A DNA stretch of 64,000 nucleotides from positions 4,898,001 to 4,962,000 of the forward strand of contig NZ_CP155447.1 of NCBI RefSeq assembly GCF_045290345.1, in the 5' to 3' direction. Each line of letters starts with the position of its first letter. Position 1 is the first letter of the stretch. Position numbers and translations under genes: made by a program. The DNA is from Singulisphaera sp045290345. GTDB lineage: Bacteria; Planctomycetota; Planctomycetia; Isosphaerales; Isosphaeraceae. Positions 19,347 through 28,637 of the stretch are shown here, in pieces. A model generated the notes under the pieces. It worked only from the letters and a program-made list of their open reading frames with translations. It did not search any database and was not told the DNA's origin.

Positions 19347-19626
19347 GAGAAGTCTCAGTGAATCCGATTCGAGTCGAGGGGAAACCTATCTTCCACTCCT
19401 GTCTCAGTTTATCAGGAAAGGCGGTTGGCGGTCGACAGGGTCGCCCGGCCAGACCGCTTAAATCAAGTTCGCGAACGCCGGTTCTACCGCATTCCCAGGG
19501 GAAACCCCCGTTGTACCGTCGCGTTATAATGAATAGGAACCACGACGAATTCGTCCCAACTTCATCAGGTCATGAACGAACGGTGCGAAGCTCGACCCGG
19601 CCGGATTCCAGCGAAAGAGGACGATC

Positions 19627-20616
19627 ATGCCGAAGTCGCCGAATACAGAAGGTCGTTGGGAGCAGGGAATTCCAAGGCGAAAGTGGATGCTCGGCGCGCT
19701 CTTCGGCACGATCGGGCTGGCCAAGGCAGGTTGGTGCTCGTCCCCAACCGAGCCAACGGCGGCCGAGCTCGCGCCAATCTTCGCGAGGGCCAAGAAGGCC
19801 AAGCTGGGTGGTTTCGAGCGAAGCGAGTCGAGTGGGAATCAGTACGTGGGGATTGGAGACGCCCCCGCCGAGTTCCGAACCGAGGCGCTTTCGATCTGCG
19901 AGTCGCTCGCCAAGGTCTATCGCAACTATTTCGAAACGAAGGGCTTCGAGGTGAGTTCCCCCGAATCTCGCCTCATCGTGATCATTCTGAAGAATAAGAA
20001 GTCGTACAAAGCCTTCGTGGGTGATGAGGAAGGGGCCGACGTGGGAGCCGAGGTCGGGGGACACTACGACGTCGAGTCGAACCAACTCGTCGTCTTTGAT
20101 TCCCTCCACAATGACGACGGGCTCGCCGCGTCCGCGCGAGTGAACACCTTCACCCTCGTGCACGAAGCGATCCATCAATTGACTTATAATACGGGCTTGC
20201 TCGAACGCCAAGCCGACGTCCCGGTCGCCGTCAGCGAGGGCTTCGCGACGTTCGGCGAACTCTGGCAGCATTCCAATCGGCGCTCGACGCTCGGGGTGAC
20301 CAACTCCGCAAGGCTGGCCGTCTTCTCGCAGCCTGACGGTCAGGCCGCCTGGATCCCGGTGGAGGAGATCCTCACCAACGACGACCTCTTTTCGGCCCCA
20401 GATACCGCCCAGGTCGCCTATGCGGAGAGCTGGGTCCTCGTGCACTACTTCATGAGAACGCCGTCAAAGCTCCCGAAGTTTCGTGCTTATCTCGACGCCA
20501 TCCGCCAGCGGCGCGATCCCTCGCACCGCCTTGAAGATGCCCGAACCCATCTAGGTGATCTCACTCGCCTGGACAAAGAGCTGAGGCAGTACAGGAACAA
20601 GCAGGTCCGCCGCTGA
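19627..20616 (+). CDS. DUF1570 putative exported metallopeptidase
   Basis: AAAGAGG precedes the ATG. The 329-residue protein starts with a twin-arginine-like leader (RRKWMLGALFGTIGLAKA at 17-34), suggesting export. A zincin motif HEAIH is at 179-183 and a likely third ligand lies in SEGFATF (E204), the gluzincin-like arrangement of DUF1570. The substrate is unknown. It diverges from the ROK kinase gene across 280 bp and converges on secA with only 37 bp between the stops. Confidence 0.85.
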   Translation: MPKSPNTEGRWEQGIPRRKWMLGALFGTIGLAKAGWCSSPTEPTAAELAPIFARAKKAKLGGFERSESSGNQYVGIGDAPAEFRTEALSICESLAKVYRNYFETKGFEVSSPESRLIVIILKNKKSYKAFVGDEEGADVGAEVGGHYDVESNQLVVFDSLHNDDGLAASARVNTFTLVHEAIHQLTYNTGLLERQADVPVAVSEGFATFGELWQHSNRRSTLGVTNSARLAVFSQPDGQAAWIPVEEILTNDDLFSAPDTAQVAYAESWVLVHYFMRTPSKLPKFRAYLDAIRQRRDPSHRLEDARTHLGDLTRLDKELRQYRNKQVRR

Positions 20617-20653
20617 GCCCTCTGCCCGAAGCCAACGGTGAAGAAGGCCGGCG

Positions 20654-22603
20654 TCAGCCGAGAACCGGATTGAGGCCCATGTTCTTCCGCATCTCGGCTC
20701 GCTGTTTTTCGTAGTTCATCAGCATCTTGCGGTCCCGGAAGTGCTGCCGCTCTTTCCGAGCCTGGGCGCTGAGGACAAGCCGACGCATCGACCCGCTGGT
20801 CAGCTCGCCCCGATCCTTGTAGCGGCGGCGAATTCGGGCAGCGGGCTTTTCGCCGTAGGCGTCGATAATTTCGTCTTCAAGGGATACGAAGAACTGGCAG
20901 TGCCCTGGATCTCCCTGCCGCGCGCAACGACCGGCAAGCTGGCGATCGATCCGCCGCGACTCGTGCCGCTCGGTGCCAATGACGTGAAGCCCGCCACTCT
21001 TGGACACTTCTTCAGTCAGCTTGATGTCGGTTCCACGACCGGCCATGTTGGTGGCCACCGTCACCCGCCCCGGCTGCCCGGCCTGCGACACGATCTGGGC
21101 TTCGATCTCGTGGTTCTTGGCGTTCAAGATCTGATGCTCGATCTTGGCGGCATTCAAGAGCGCACTGAGTTTCTCCGACTTCTCGATCGAGCGTGTACCG
21201 ATCAGCACGGGCACTTGGAGCTTGTGCCAGGCAACGATCTGGTCGGCCACCGCCTGGAATTTTTCCGACTCGTTGGAGAAGACTCGGTCTTCGATCCAGA
21301 CCCGGCTGCAACGGCGGTTGGTGGGGACCTTGAACACCTTGACCTTGTAGATCCGGCTCAGCTCCGCCGCATCGCTTGCCGCCGTCCCGGTCATCCCGGC
21401 GAGCTTCTTGTACTTCAAGAAGAAGTCTTGCACGGTCACCCGCGCGGCGGTGATCGTCTCGAGGGTCACCTCGAGTTTTTCTTTGGCCTGAATCGCCTGG
21501 TGGAGCCCATCCTGCCATTGTCGGCCGGGCATCATACGACCGGTGAACTCGTCGACGATGACGATCTCGTCACCGGAGACCACGTAATCGCGGTCCCTCA
21601 GGTAGGCGATCTGGGCGCGGAGGGCACGCTCGACGTACTCGTAGAGGCCATCCACCGTGAGGGTGACGAACGACGAGTGGCCGGCGACGGCCTGCACCTT
21701 ACGGCGCCCCGCCGCGTTGAGCTCGGCCTTGCGCTCGGCCGGATCGTACTTGAAGTCCTTGGTGCGAATCAGAGTCGCGGCGAGTTCATCGGCCCCGAAG
21801 TAGGCGGCGGCTTCCTCTTGGGTCGGCTGGTTATTCGCGCCGATGATCAACGGAGTTCGGGCTTCGTCGATCAAGATACTATCGGCTTCGTCCACGACCG
21901 CGAAGTGGTGGGTGCGCTGAACGGGGGTCTCGGATTCGGCGTGAGTGCCCGTACCCAGAAACGCTTGCTCGAACGACTTGCGATGGGTGTCGCCGAGTTG
22001 AAGCCGCTTGAGTTCATCGCGGAGGAAGTCGAAGCCGAACTCTTTGCTGGTGCCGTAGGTGATGTCGGAGGCGTAGGCCGCGCGGCGGACACCATCGGGC
22101 TGTCCGGTCTGGATACAGCCGACGGACATTCCGAGCAGATTGTAGATTGGCGTCATCCACTCAGCGTCGCGGGAGGCGAGGTAGTCGTTCACCGTGATGA
22201 CGTGGACGCCCTTGCCCTGCAATGCATTCAGGTAGGTTGGGAGGGTGGCGACGAGGGTTTTGCCCTCTCCGGTCTCCATTTCGGCGATACAGCGGTTATG
22301 AATCGCCGCGCCGCCGACCATCTGCACGTCATAGTGCCGCTGTTTGACCGTCCGCTTGGCCGCCTCGCGAACCAAGGCAAAGGCTTCGACGAGCAGGCCG
22401 TTGAGCGAATCGCCCTGACGCGCCTTGAGCTTGAGCTGCCGGCTCCGCTCGGCAATCTGGGCATCGCTCTCTTTTTCGAGCATCGGCTCCATTGCGTTGA
22501 TCTGCGCCGCGTAGACAGCGTAACGACTGAGCCGCCCCTGATGGGTCGGTCCCGCGATCGTCCGTATTTGGTTCAACCACTTCGGGCCCAGTCGACTCGC
22601 CAT
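20654..22603 (-). CDS. SecA-family preprotein translocase ATPase, short form
   Basis: GAGGAGGAGC supports the start at 22603, giving 650 residues against about 800-900 for housekeeping SecA. Present are Walker A METGEGKT (109-116), YGTSKEFGFDFLRD, the DEAD-box region VDEADSILIDEARTPLIIG (about 230-250), the preprotein-binding insertion, MTGTA, and the second motor domain ending NMAGRGTDIKL and DRQLAGRCARQGDPG. The protein stops soon after the second motor, so most of the helical wing region and the C-terminal zinc-binding tail are missing. It may be an accessory SecA2-like motor or one for a lineage-specific export route. It follows the murC-like/murB/ftsQ genes on the same strand. Confidence 0.9.
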   Translation of the reverse strand: MASRLGPKWLNQIRTIAGPTHQGRLSRYAVYAAQINAMEPMLEKESDAQIAERSRQLKLKARQGDSLNGLLVEAFALVREAAKRTVKQRHYDVQMVGGAAIHNRCIAEMETGEGKTLVATLPTYLNALQGKGVHVITVNDYLASRDAEWMTPIYNLLGMSVGCIQTGQPDGVRRAAYASDITYGTSKEFGFDFLRDELKRLQLGDTHRKSFEQAFLGTGTHAESETPVQRTHHFAVVDEADSILIDEARTPLIIGANNQPTQEEAAAYFGADELAATLIRTKDFKYDPAERKAELNAAGRRKVQAVAGHSSFVTLTVDGLYEYVERALRAQIAYLRDRDYVVSGDEIVIVDEFTGRMMPGRQWQDGLHQAIQAKEKLEVTLETITAARVTVQDFFLKYKKLAGMTGTAASDAAELSRIYKVKVFKVPTNRRCSRVWIEDRVFSNESEKFQAVADQIVAWHKLQVPVLIGTRSIEKSEKLSALLNAAKIEHQILNAKNHEIEAQIVSQAGQPGRVTVATNMAGRGTDIKLTEEVSKSGGLHVIGTERHESRRIDRQLAGRCARQGDPGHCQFFVSLEDEIIDAYGEKPAARIRRRYKDRGELTSGSMRRLVLSAQARKERQHFRDRKMLMNYEKQRAEMRKNMGLNPVLG

Positions 22604-22782
22604 GACCCGTGCTCCTCCTCGGTTGACCTTCAATTCAAGATGTTCGTCCCGACGATCGGGCCAGTGCTGCCCGGCTCTCATCATCTGGTTCGAGGGCTTG
22701 CCTCGCCGCGCGCAAGCTTCCAAGTCAACGGGACAGCGACCCGCAAGATTCTCCTGAGGCGAACCCACCGATCGCTCATTTT

Positions 22783-22870
22783 TTGCGAGGGACCTGCTTT
22801 TTCAGTTCGACTTGTGACCCGTTGATTTGCGAGGGTCCTGGTTTGTCAGTTCGACTTGTGACCCGTTGAT
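22783..22870. repeat. 44-bp tandem duplication at the ftsQ 3' end
   Basis: Copies 22783-22826 and 22827-22870 differ at three positions. Each begins TTGCGAGGG and ends GACTTGTGACCCGTTGAT. The unit is not a multiple of three, so the duplication shifts frame and changes the end of the FtsQ-like protein. Confidence 0.9.
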
Positions 22871-23836
22871 CTTGAAGCCGTAAATGAACTCAGGGTCGTA
22901 TTTTGTTCGATCATCTTGCTTGATCCAGCGACTGAGCACCCTCCACTTCTCGGCGGCGGGGAGTTCCCCGGGGAGCTCTTCGTTTGGGGGCATTCCCCAG
23001 AAGACCAGCAGATTGACCCCCGATTGCACCCAGAGTTTCGTCGCCGACTCGACGACGACCGCGTTGAACAGGTTCGGGCTTCGCTTAAGGAGTTCGTCGC
23101 GCTGCATCGAACTCAGAAAGCTGGCGAGCTTGGCCCCCGCCTGCACGGATTCGTCAACCGCCGGCAATTTGTTCGTTCCGCTCGCCCTCTTCCAAGCTTC
23201 ACCCACTTGCCGATCAAACGGGGGCAATCGAGGTTTATTTCTGGCGAGTTGCACAGTAGGTGCGGCGTTCAAATTCACATCATCCTGATTCAGGATCACG
23301 GCATCCTGGTCGATCAGTTCGTTCTTGGAATGATCCACTTCCACCAACGCCACGGGCTCGCGATAGACCAGATGCACGACCACCCGGTTGGGGTTGTGGC
23401 GCGTAACGACTGCCTTGCGTACCCAACCATCGCGTCGGAAGGCGAGTCTGAGCTTTTCCGTATCAAGATCGAGCAGTGAGAAGCGATCGGGCTCCCCGCT
23501 CTCCTTGCGGACTCGCTCCAAGAAATGTTTGGATCCCCCTTTGTACCAGTCGGGGGGAGGGGGATCGAGCACGACCTCGCTGAACGAGAGTTGATACTCA
23601 TCCTGCTTGTGTACGAATGTCCGAAGTGACCGAAGCCCGTGGATCCCGGCCAGGGAGAGGACGTACAACAAGCCCAAGCATGCGAGGATCGCCAGTACTA
23701 TCCGCGGACGCGAGAGTCGGCGCACGCTCGGAGGCGTGACAAAGCGCGCGAAGCGACGGCTCCGGACCGGATCGCTTTCCGCCTCATGAGACGGTTCGTC
23801 GGCCGTCGCGATCCGAGGAGGTTCGCGGTGTTCCAT
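22802..23836 (-). CDS. FtsQ-like POTRA-domain division protein
   Basis: GAGGAGG lies ahead of the ATG at 23836 (344 residues). A cytoplasmic N-terminus of about 45 residues, one membrane helix (about 46-66) and a periplasmic part with a POTRA-like segment (FSLLDLDTEKLRLAFRRDGW, then VVTRHNPNRVVVHLVYREP) match FtsQ/DivIB architecture. It follows murB by 78 bp, the usual dcw order. In other bacteria FtsQ links FtsB/FtsL to the FtsZ ring, but planctomycetes lack FtsZ, so its partners here are unclear. The last residues are altered by the tandem duplication at 22783-22870. Confidence 0.78.
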   Translation of the reverse strand: MEHREPPRIATADEPSHEAESDPVRSRRFARFVTPPSVRRLSRPRIVLAILACLGLLYVLSLAGIHGLRSLRTFVHKQDEYQLSFSEVVLDPPPPDWYKGGSKHFLERVRKESGEPDRFSLLDLDTEKLRLAFRRDGWVRKAVVTRHNPNRVVVHLVYREPVALVEVDHSKNELIDQDAVILNQDDVNLNAAPTVQLARNKPRLPPFDRQVGEAWKRASGTNKLPAVDESVQAGAKLASFLSSMQRDELLKRSPNLFNAVVVESATKLWVQSGVNLLVFWGMPPNEELPGELPAAEKWRVLSRWIKQDDRTKYDPEFIYGFKINGSQVELTNQDPRKSTGHKSN

Positions 23837-23914
23837 CACCTGGCCTCCTCAGACTCGCTCGTCCAGAACTGTGGCAACGTCCGGAAACAAGACACGAGGC
23901 ATTCCCCGAACCGT

Positions 23915-24796
23915 TTACCAGACTTGAAGTTGAAGCTCGAGCTCGTAGCCAAACTGCTGCCAGACCCGTTGTCGGATCTGGTCGGTCAAGTGAAGCACGT
24001 CGTCCGCTTTTGCCCCCGGCTGTGCCACGATGAAATTCGCATGCCGGTCCGAAACCTCTGCGCCTCCCACGCGCGTGCCCTTCAAGCCGGCCTGCTCGAT
24101 CAGAGTCCCGGCCGGAAGATCCGGCGTCGGGTTCTTGAACATGCAGCCCGACGACTGATGGCCGTACGGCTGGTTCTCCTTCTTGACGATCCAGATCCGC
24201 CGCATTCGTCGCACGACCGCCTCGGGGTCGGAACCTTCGAGCTCGAATTCGGCCGAAAGGATCACGGGCTCATCAAGGTTCGATGCCCGATCGGCGAAGC
24301 TCAGGTCGTCACGGTCGCGGACCTGAATCTCGTCGGAGGCGTCGATCACCGTGGCCTTGCGAACGAGCTGGCCGATCGCAACCTGACGATCGCCGGCGTT
24401 CCCCCGGAGCGCACCACCGACGGTGCCGGGGATGCCTGTAAGGAACTCCAAACCTGCCAAGCCCGCCCGCGCGGTCTGCGAGATCAAGGCCGTCAGCGGG
24501 ACCGCGGCTCCCGCCTCGACGATGTTGTCGCGGACGGTCACGTCGGAGAAGGCCGGGCTCTCCAGGTGGATCACCATGGCCTGCACCCCCTCGTCGCGGA
24601 CCAGGACGTTCGAGCCGCCACTCAGGATCTTGACCGGGACCTGTTCCTGGTGGCAGCGGCGCAGCAGGCCGACCAGCTGGTCGAGCGTCCTGGGCCGAGC
24701 CAGAAACGCCGCCGGACCGCCCAAGCGAAACCAGATATGGGGAGCCAGCGGCTCATCGGCCTTGATGATCGCGCGAAAGTCGTCGAATGAATGCAT
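23915..24796 (-). CDS. murB: UDP-N-acetylenolpyruvoylglucosamine reductase
   Basis: The 293-residue protein shows the FAD-binding motif ILSGGSNVLVRD (about 57-68), LTGIPGTVGGALRGNAG (about 118-134) and the C-terminal SSGCMFKNP and DRHANFIV segments. MurB reduces UDP-GlcNAc-enolpyruvate to UDP-MurNAc in the cytoplasm for peptidoglycan synthesis. The usual YR-S motif reads FADRAS, keeping the Arg but not the Tyr. The length and the FKNP/Glu-tail region fit the shorter type of MurB. The start overlaps the 3' end of the murC-like gene by 44 bp, indicating co-transcription. Confidence 0.93.
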   Translation of the reverse strand: MHSFDDFRAIIKADEPLAPHIWFRLGGPAAFLARPRTLDQLVGLLRRCHQEQVPVKILSGGSNVLVRDEGVQAMVIHLESPAFSDVTVRDNIVEAGAAVPLTALISQTARAGLAGLEFLTGIPGTVGGALRGNAGDRQVAIGQLVRKATVIDASDEIQVRDRDDLSFADRASNLDEPVILSAEFELEGSDPEAVVRRMRRIWIVKKENQPYGHQSSGCMFKNPTPDLPAGTLIEQAGLKGTRVGGAEVSDRHANFIVAQPGAKADDVLHLTDQIRQRVWQQFGYELELQLQVW

Positions 24797-26084
24797 CGGC
24801 TATCGTTCCCACATCGCCAGCCCCGAGCGTCACCAGCACGTCACCGGGTTCCAGATTCCTATCCAGCTCACGGATCACATCGTCGAGCCCGGCCGCCTCA
24901 CAAGCGTTCACTCCGGACGCGATCAGGGCCTCCACGAGCGTATTCGCCCCGCGCCCCCCAACCTGACTTCCCTCAGTGACCAAAACATGGTCCGCCATGG
25001 CGAGCGCGGTAAGATATCCGGCCTCCGCCTCGACGGACCTCGTCTCCTCGTCCGTACAGATCACTGCCCAGATCGGACGAGCTCCGAAGACCTGGCGAGC
25101 GATCGTCAGCGTCTCAGAAACCGACACGGGGTCACAGCCCGCGTCATCTACCAGCGTAACACCTCGATAGCTTCCCCGTGACTCGAAATCACGAGAAAGC
25201 CCCGTGAACTCTTCGAGCCCTTGTTTAATCTCCTGGATCGGCACCGAAAGTCGGTCGCAGGCCGCCACCGCCGCCAAGGCCCCCAACACGTTTCGACGAC
25301 CAGGGACTCGCAATTGAACCTCAACCGCGAATCGACCCTTGTGAAACGCCCGGAAACGATAGCGACCCCGATCCTCACGCAGGTCGGCCCCCCACCAGTC
25401 ACTCGGCCGATCGATCGAAATCCGTTCGACCACCGGCGCGAGGTCGCTCACCGCTTCCGCAACGATCTCATTGTCCTGAAGGGCGAGGACATAGCCATCG
25501 GACGGAACCGACCGAGCGAACTGACGAATCGCCGCCCTGCGCTCGTCCCGCGGCCCAGGCCCCCCTTCCAATACATCCAGAAGCAGGGCCAGTCGAGGCG
25601 AGGCGGGACCGATCTCCCCCGGTCCTTCGATCCCTTCGGCCACAAAATGCGGTCCCGAGCCCATCCGGCCCCAACCTCCAAGTTGCGGCACCTCGGCTCC
25701 CAGCACGACCGTGGGGTCGAGCCCGGCCTGAGTCAGTGTCCAACCGATCATTGCTGAAGCGATCGAAGCCGTCCGACGGCCGACCACTGCCAGGCTGATC
25801 GATTGGCGCATCATGAGGCCAAGCCACTGGCCAACAGACGCCTGATCGATGCCGCGCCGGGTGGCAGCGAGCCGCGACGGATGATCGCGCTCAACCTCCG
25901 GGTGATAGACGAGGAACTGAGCCCCCTGCGGAGAGTGGCCAGCATGGATCCGGGCACCGAGTCGCCTGAGCCTTTCAACGGCTGGACGGCTCGACTGCTC
26001 AGACCCAGTCACCCGCATGCCTCGTTGCACGAGCATTTGGGCCAGGCCTGACATGCCCCGACCTGCGATCCCTACCAGATGCAT
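24753..26084 (-). CDS. MurC-like Mur ligase homologue with degenerate active site
   Basis: From the ATG at 26084 the 443-residue protein opens with the MurC N-domain HLVGIAGRGMSGLAQMLVQRG and keeps the three-domain layout. The signature residues are changed. The ATP loop that reads GTHGKTTT in MurC is GRRTASIA at 102-109 (the Lys position, 106, is Ala); the HNV motif is RRNVLGALAA (263-272); DDYAHHP is DDAGCDP (313-319); and RRFE is SRDFE (297-301). There is no frameshift or stop, and the gene overlaps murB, so it looks maintained. By homology MurC adds L-alanine to UDP-MurNAc; this copy probably cannot and may be structural or regulatory. A 131-codon upstream extension is open but unsupported. 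Confidence 0.8.
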   Translation of the reverse strand: MHLVGIAGRGMSGLAQMLVQRGMRVTGSEQSSRPAVERLRRLGARIHAGHSPQGAQFLVYHPEVERDHPSRLAATRRGIDQASVGQWLGLMMRQSISLAVVGRRTASIASAMIGWTLTQAGLDPTVVLGAEVPQLGGWGRMGSGPHFVAEGIEGPGEIGPASPRLALLLDVLEGGPGPRDERRAAIRQFARSVPSDGYVLALQDNEIVAEAVSDLAPVVERISIDRPSDWWGADLREDRGRYRFRAFHKGRFAVEVQLRVPGRRNVLGALAAVAACDRLSVPIQEIKQGLEEFTGLSRDFESRGSYRGVTLVDDAGCDPVSVSETLTIARQVFGARPIWAVICTDEETRSVEAEAGYLTALAMADHVLVTEGSQVGGRGANTLVEALIASGVNACEAAGLDDVIRELDRNLEPGDVLVTLGAGDVGTIADAFIRRLSRDHQGR

Positions 26085-26499
26085 GCGCAGGCGCGACTTC
26101 TCCGCGGGTTTCCCCCCGTCGCAACCGATCCATCGGCGAGCGCCCCCGGTCAATCCTGTAGTCGACGAGCAAGGTGACGGCCAACACGGGCCGACACTCT
26201 TCCGCCCCTCAAACCCTACTATCGGTTCGACAGGCAGAACGCTCACAATCTTTCCCGAGGACCGGAACCACCCGCTCACCGGAATCATGTTAGCCGTCGC
26301 TCCAGGGGGCGTCAAGGAAACGAACAGCCCCCCGCGTCCCTCCCATCTATCCTTTCCGAACCTGCCTTCGTTAGATTGAGAGCGTTCCTCGCCTGGTCGG
26401 CACACGAACACTGCTCTTTCGTCTAGATACCCACGGGCCGTTGGCCATGGATCCCTGTCCGACGGCTCCATGACCACACTTCGAGAAACAGCGAAAACG
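26085..26499. other. Divergent region between the mur cluster and a zinc-ribbon membrane gene
   Basis: This 415-bp region should hold promoters for the leftward murC-like/murB/ftsQ genes and the rightward gene at 26500. Both strands have open frames here but none with protein-like composition. I see no clear hairpin or operator. Confidence 0.4.
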
Positions 26500-27345
26500 A
26501 TGAGCGATCTTGCGCCTCCTGAAGCGAATTCCGATGAACCACTTCAGTTTGATAATGCTGAATATGCAACGAGAGTGCCGGGTCGGTTGACCTGTACGGC
26601 CTGCCAGAACGAGGTAGAGAATACTTACTATGAAATCAATGGGGTGACCGTCTGCGATGCGTGCCGAACCCAGATCGAAACGCAACGGGTCGGAGGCTCG
26701 AGCCTTCTCCGGTTTGCGAAAGCAACTCTGTTCGGTTCGCTCGCAGCCTTCCTCGGGTTCATGATCTACTTCGGAGTCATGGAACTCCTCAATATCGAAA
26801 TCGGCCTGATCGCGATTCTTGTCGGATTCATGGTGGGCACCGCGGTTCGGTCGGGGTCGAGGCACCGTGGCGGCTGGGCCTATCAGGTCTTGGCCGTCTC
26901 CCTCACCTACGCGGCCATCTCCGCGAGTTACCTGGCGACCGCCATCGCTGATCACATCCAAGCGGCAGAGGCGGAAGCAAATCCAGGGAAGCCGATGGAA
27001 CCGACAGCCCTTGAAGGCAAAGAAAAAGAAGTGGAGGGGCCTCAAGAGCCACCGACGGATCGCGTGGGAAACGATCGGCTCGAACCTCAGGCCGGCGAGA
27101 AGCGAATCGCTCAGGACAACCCCCAAACATTGATGCCGGCAATTCTCCTCGTTTCGTTGCTCATCGAGTCTCTTAAACTCCCCATTCTCGCCAATCTCTC
27201 TTCGCCGATCGGCCTGTTGATCGTTGGATTCGCCCTCTGGGAGGCCTGGAAGTTGAACCGCCCCGTGTCCTTGGTTTTTAACGGTCCCTTCTCCTTCGGT
27301 GGAGAGAGTGCCCCACCGCCGTCGGAAGCACCGAGTCATGCCTGA
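26500..27345 (+). CDS. Zinc-ribbon membrane protein of unknown function
   Basis: The protein (281 residues from 26500; an ATG at 26470 is also possible) has an N-terminal Cys4 ribbon with C32-x2-C35 and C52-x2-C55. Two closely spaced helices follow (about 71-92 and 95-111), another at about 125-147, a charged proline-rich linker and two more hydrophobic segments (about 210-255). Its stop overlaps the start of the M50 protease gene by 8 bp, so the two are co-translated. The ribbon could bind metal or a protein partner. No enzymatic motif is visible. Confidence 0.72.
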   Translation: MSDLAPPEANSDEPLQFDNAEYATRVPGRLTCTACQNEVENTYYEINGVTVCDACRTQIETQRVGGSSLLRFAKATLFGSLAAFLGFMIYFGVMELLNIEIGLIAILVGFMVGTAVRSGSRHRGGWAYQVLAVSLTYAAISASYLATAIADHIQAAEAEANPGKPMEPTALEGKEKEVEGPQEPPTDRVGNDRLEPQAGEKRIAQDNPQTLMPAILLVSLLIESLKLPILANLSSPIGLLIVGFALWEAWKLNRPVSLVFNGPFSFGGESAPPPSEAPSHA

Positions 27346-28402
27346 CGCAAGCCCTGCCTCCCAGTCCACCTGGTGCGGCTCCTGTGGAACCGAATACGCG
27401 ACGCGACTTCTCGCCTGTCCCCAATGCCACCGGCTCGTCCACGCCGACGAGTTGAAGCAGCTTGCCGAAGTTGCCGATGGAGCGAGTCGGTCGGGTGACC
27501 TGACAACGGCCCTTGCTGCATGGCGGGACGCGCTCATGTTGCTACCTCCGGCGTCGCGGCAGTACGACACGATCAAGGCCCGGATCGAAACGCTCTCCCG
27601 ACAGATCGACGAGGGGCATGGAAACAATCCCGGTTCCCCTTCAGGTCAACCGGCCGAAGTTCCGTCAACCGACTGGTCGGGCAAAGCCGGAATCGCAGGT
27701 CTGGGGACACTGGCACTCCTGGCCTTGAAGTTCAAGTTCGTGCTGATCATGCTCCTGACCAAGGGGAAGCTCCTTTTCTTGGGCCTGACCAAGGCGAGCA
27801 CTCTCTTCTCGATGCTCCTGTCGCTGGGGGTGTATTGGACCGCCTTCGGCTGGAAATTCGCCCTTGGCCTGGTGCTCTCGATCTACGTTCACGAGATGGG
27901 CCACGTCGCGGCGCTCCGGCGTTTTGGCATTCGCGCTGGAGCGCCGATGTTTATTCCCGGCCTCGGGGCCTATGTCCGCCTCCAGCAAACGTTGCCCGAC
28001 GCCAGGGCCGACGCCCGAGTGGGGCTGGCCGGCCCGATCTGGGGGCTGGTCGGCGCACTCGCGACCTTCGCCGCGGCGCTAGCGACCGGCTCACTGATGC
28101 TGGCGGCCATCGCCAAACTGGCGGCCTGGATCAATTTGTTCAATCTGATTCCGATCTGGCAACTCGATGGCGGCCGTGGTTTTCGATCGATGTCCCGCTC
28201 CGAACGCTGGTTCTCGGCACTGGCGATCGCAGTCATGTGGTCAGTGACCCAGGAGTCGCTCCTCTTTCTCCTCCTGATCGGGGCCACCTTCAATGCGCTG
28301 ACTCACCCCTCCTCGATCGAGGCCGATCGACGCGCCACGTTCGAATACGTCCTTCTGGTGGTTGCCTTCTCCTTTCTCACGATGATTCCCGTGAACATCT
28401 GA
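27338..28402 (+). CDS. M50-family (site-2 protease-like) membrane metalloprotease with N-terminal zinc ribbon
   Basis: The start at 27338 overlaps the preceding gene's stop (ATGCCTGA), giving 354 residues. An N-terminal ribbon (C13-x2-C16, C27-x2-C30) and a short helical, TPR-like stretch (about 38-92) precede the membrane core. The core carries HEMGH (185-189) and NLIPIWQLDGGRGF (about 268-281), the two zinc-binding motifs of site-2 proteases. Such enzymes cleave substrates within the membrane, often releasing regulators. The long soluble N-terminus may recognise the substrate. A zinc-ribbon kinase gene follows on the same strand. Confidence 0.88.
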   Translation: MPDASPASQSTWCGSCGTEYATRLLACPQCHRLVHADELKQLAEVADGASRSGDLTTALAAWRDALMLLPPASRQYDTIKARIETLSRQIDEGHGNNPGSPSGQPAEVPSTDWSGKAGIAGLGTLALLALKFKFVLIMLLTKGKLLFLGLTKASTLFSMLLSLGVYWTAFGWKFALGLVLSIYVHEMGHVAALRRFGIRAGAPMFIPGLGAYVRLQQTLPDARADARVGLAGPIWGLVGALATFAAALATGSLMLAAIAKLAAWINLFNLIPIWQLDGGRGFRSMSRSERWFSALAIAVMWSVTQESLLFLLLIGATFNALTHPSSIEADRRATFEYVLLVVAFSFLTMIPVNI

Positions 28403-28637
28403 GGCCCGCGCAATGTGCGGGGCTCGGTCCCCGCCTTGGCTTGGCCTGGCGATGCGCACCGAGAATTGCCTCTCAGTCGTCCATTGCAACGCGGCGAAGA
28501 CCTCCTCCTTGTCCTCGTCAGTTGTCATGGGAATCGCGTGGTGCTTGGATTATGATGCCAAACGGCCGCTCACACTGCTTCGTGAACTCCGTCCGCCCTC
28601 ATACCATCCTCTCGGTTATCCGCGGAGATCCTTCATC

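Noticed and set aside
20741..22825. A 694-codon open frame on the plus strand
   Set aside because: It is antisense to secA, whose motifs are complete; the frame is open because of GC-rich codon usage and its product has no recognisable features.
22783..22870. CRISPR-like repeat
   Set aside because: Only two directly abutting copies with no spacer; it is a simple tandem duplication.
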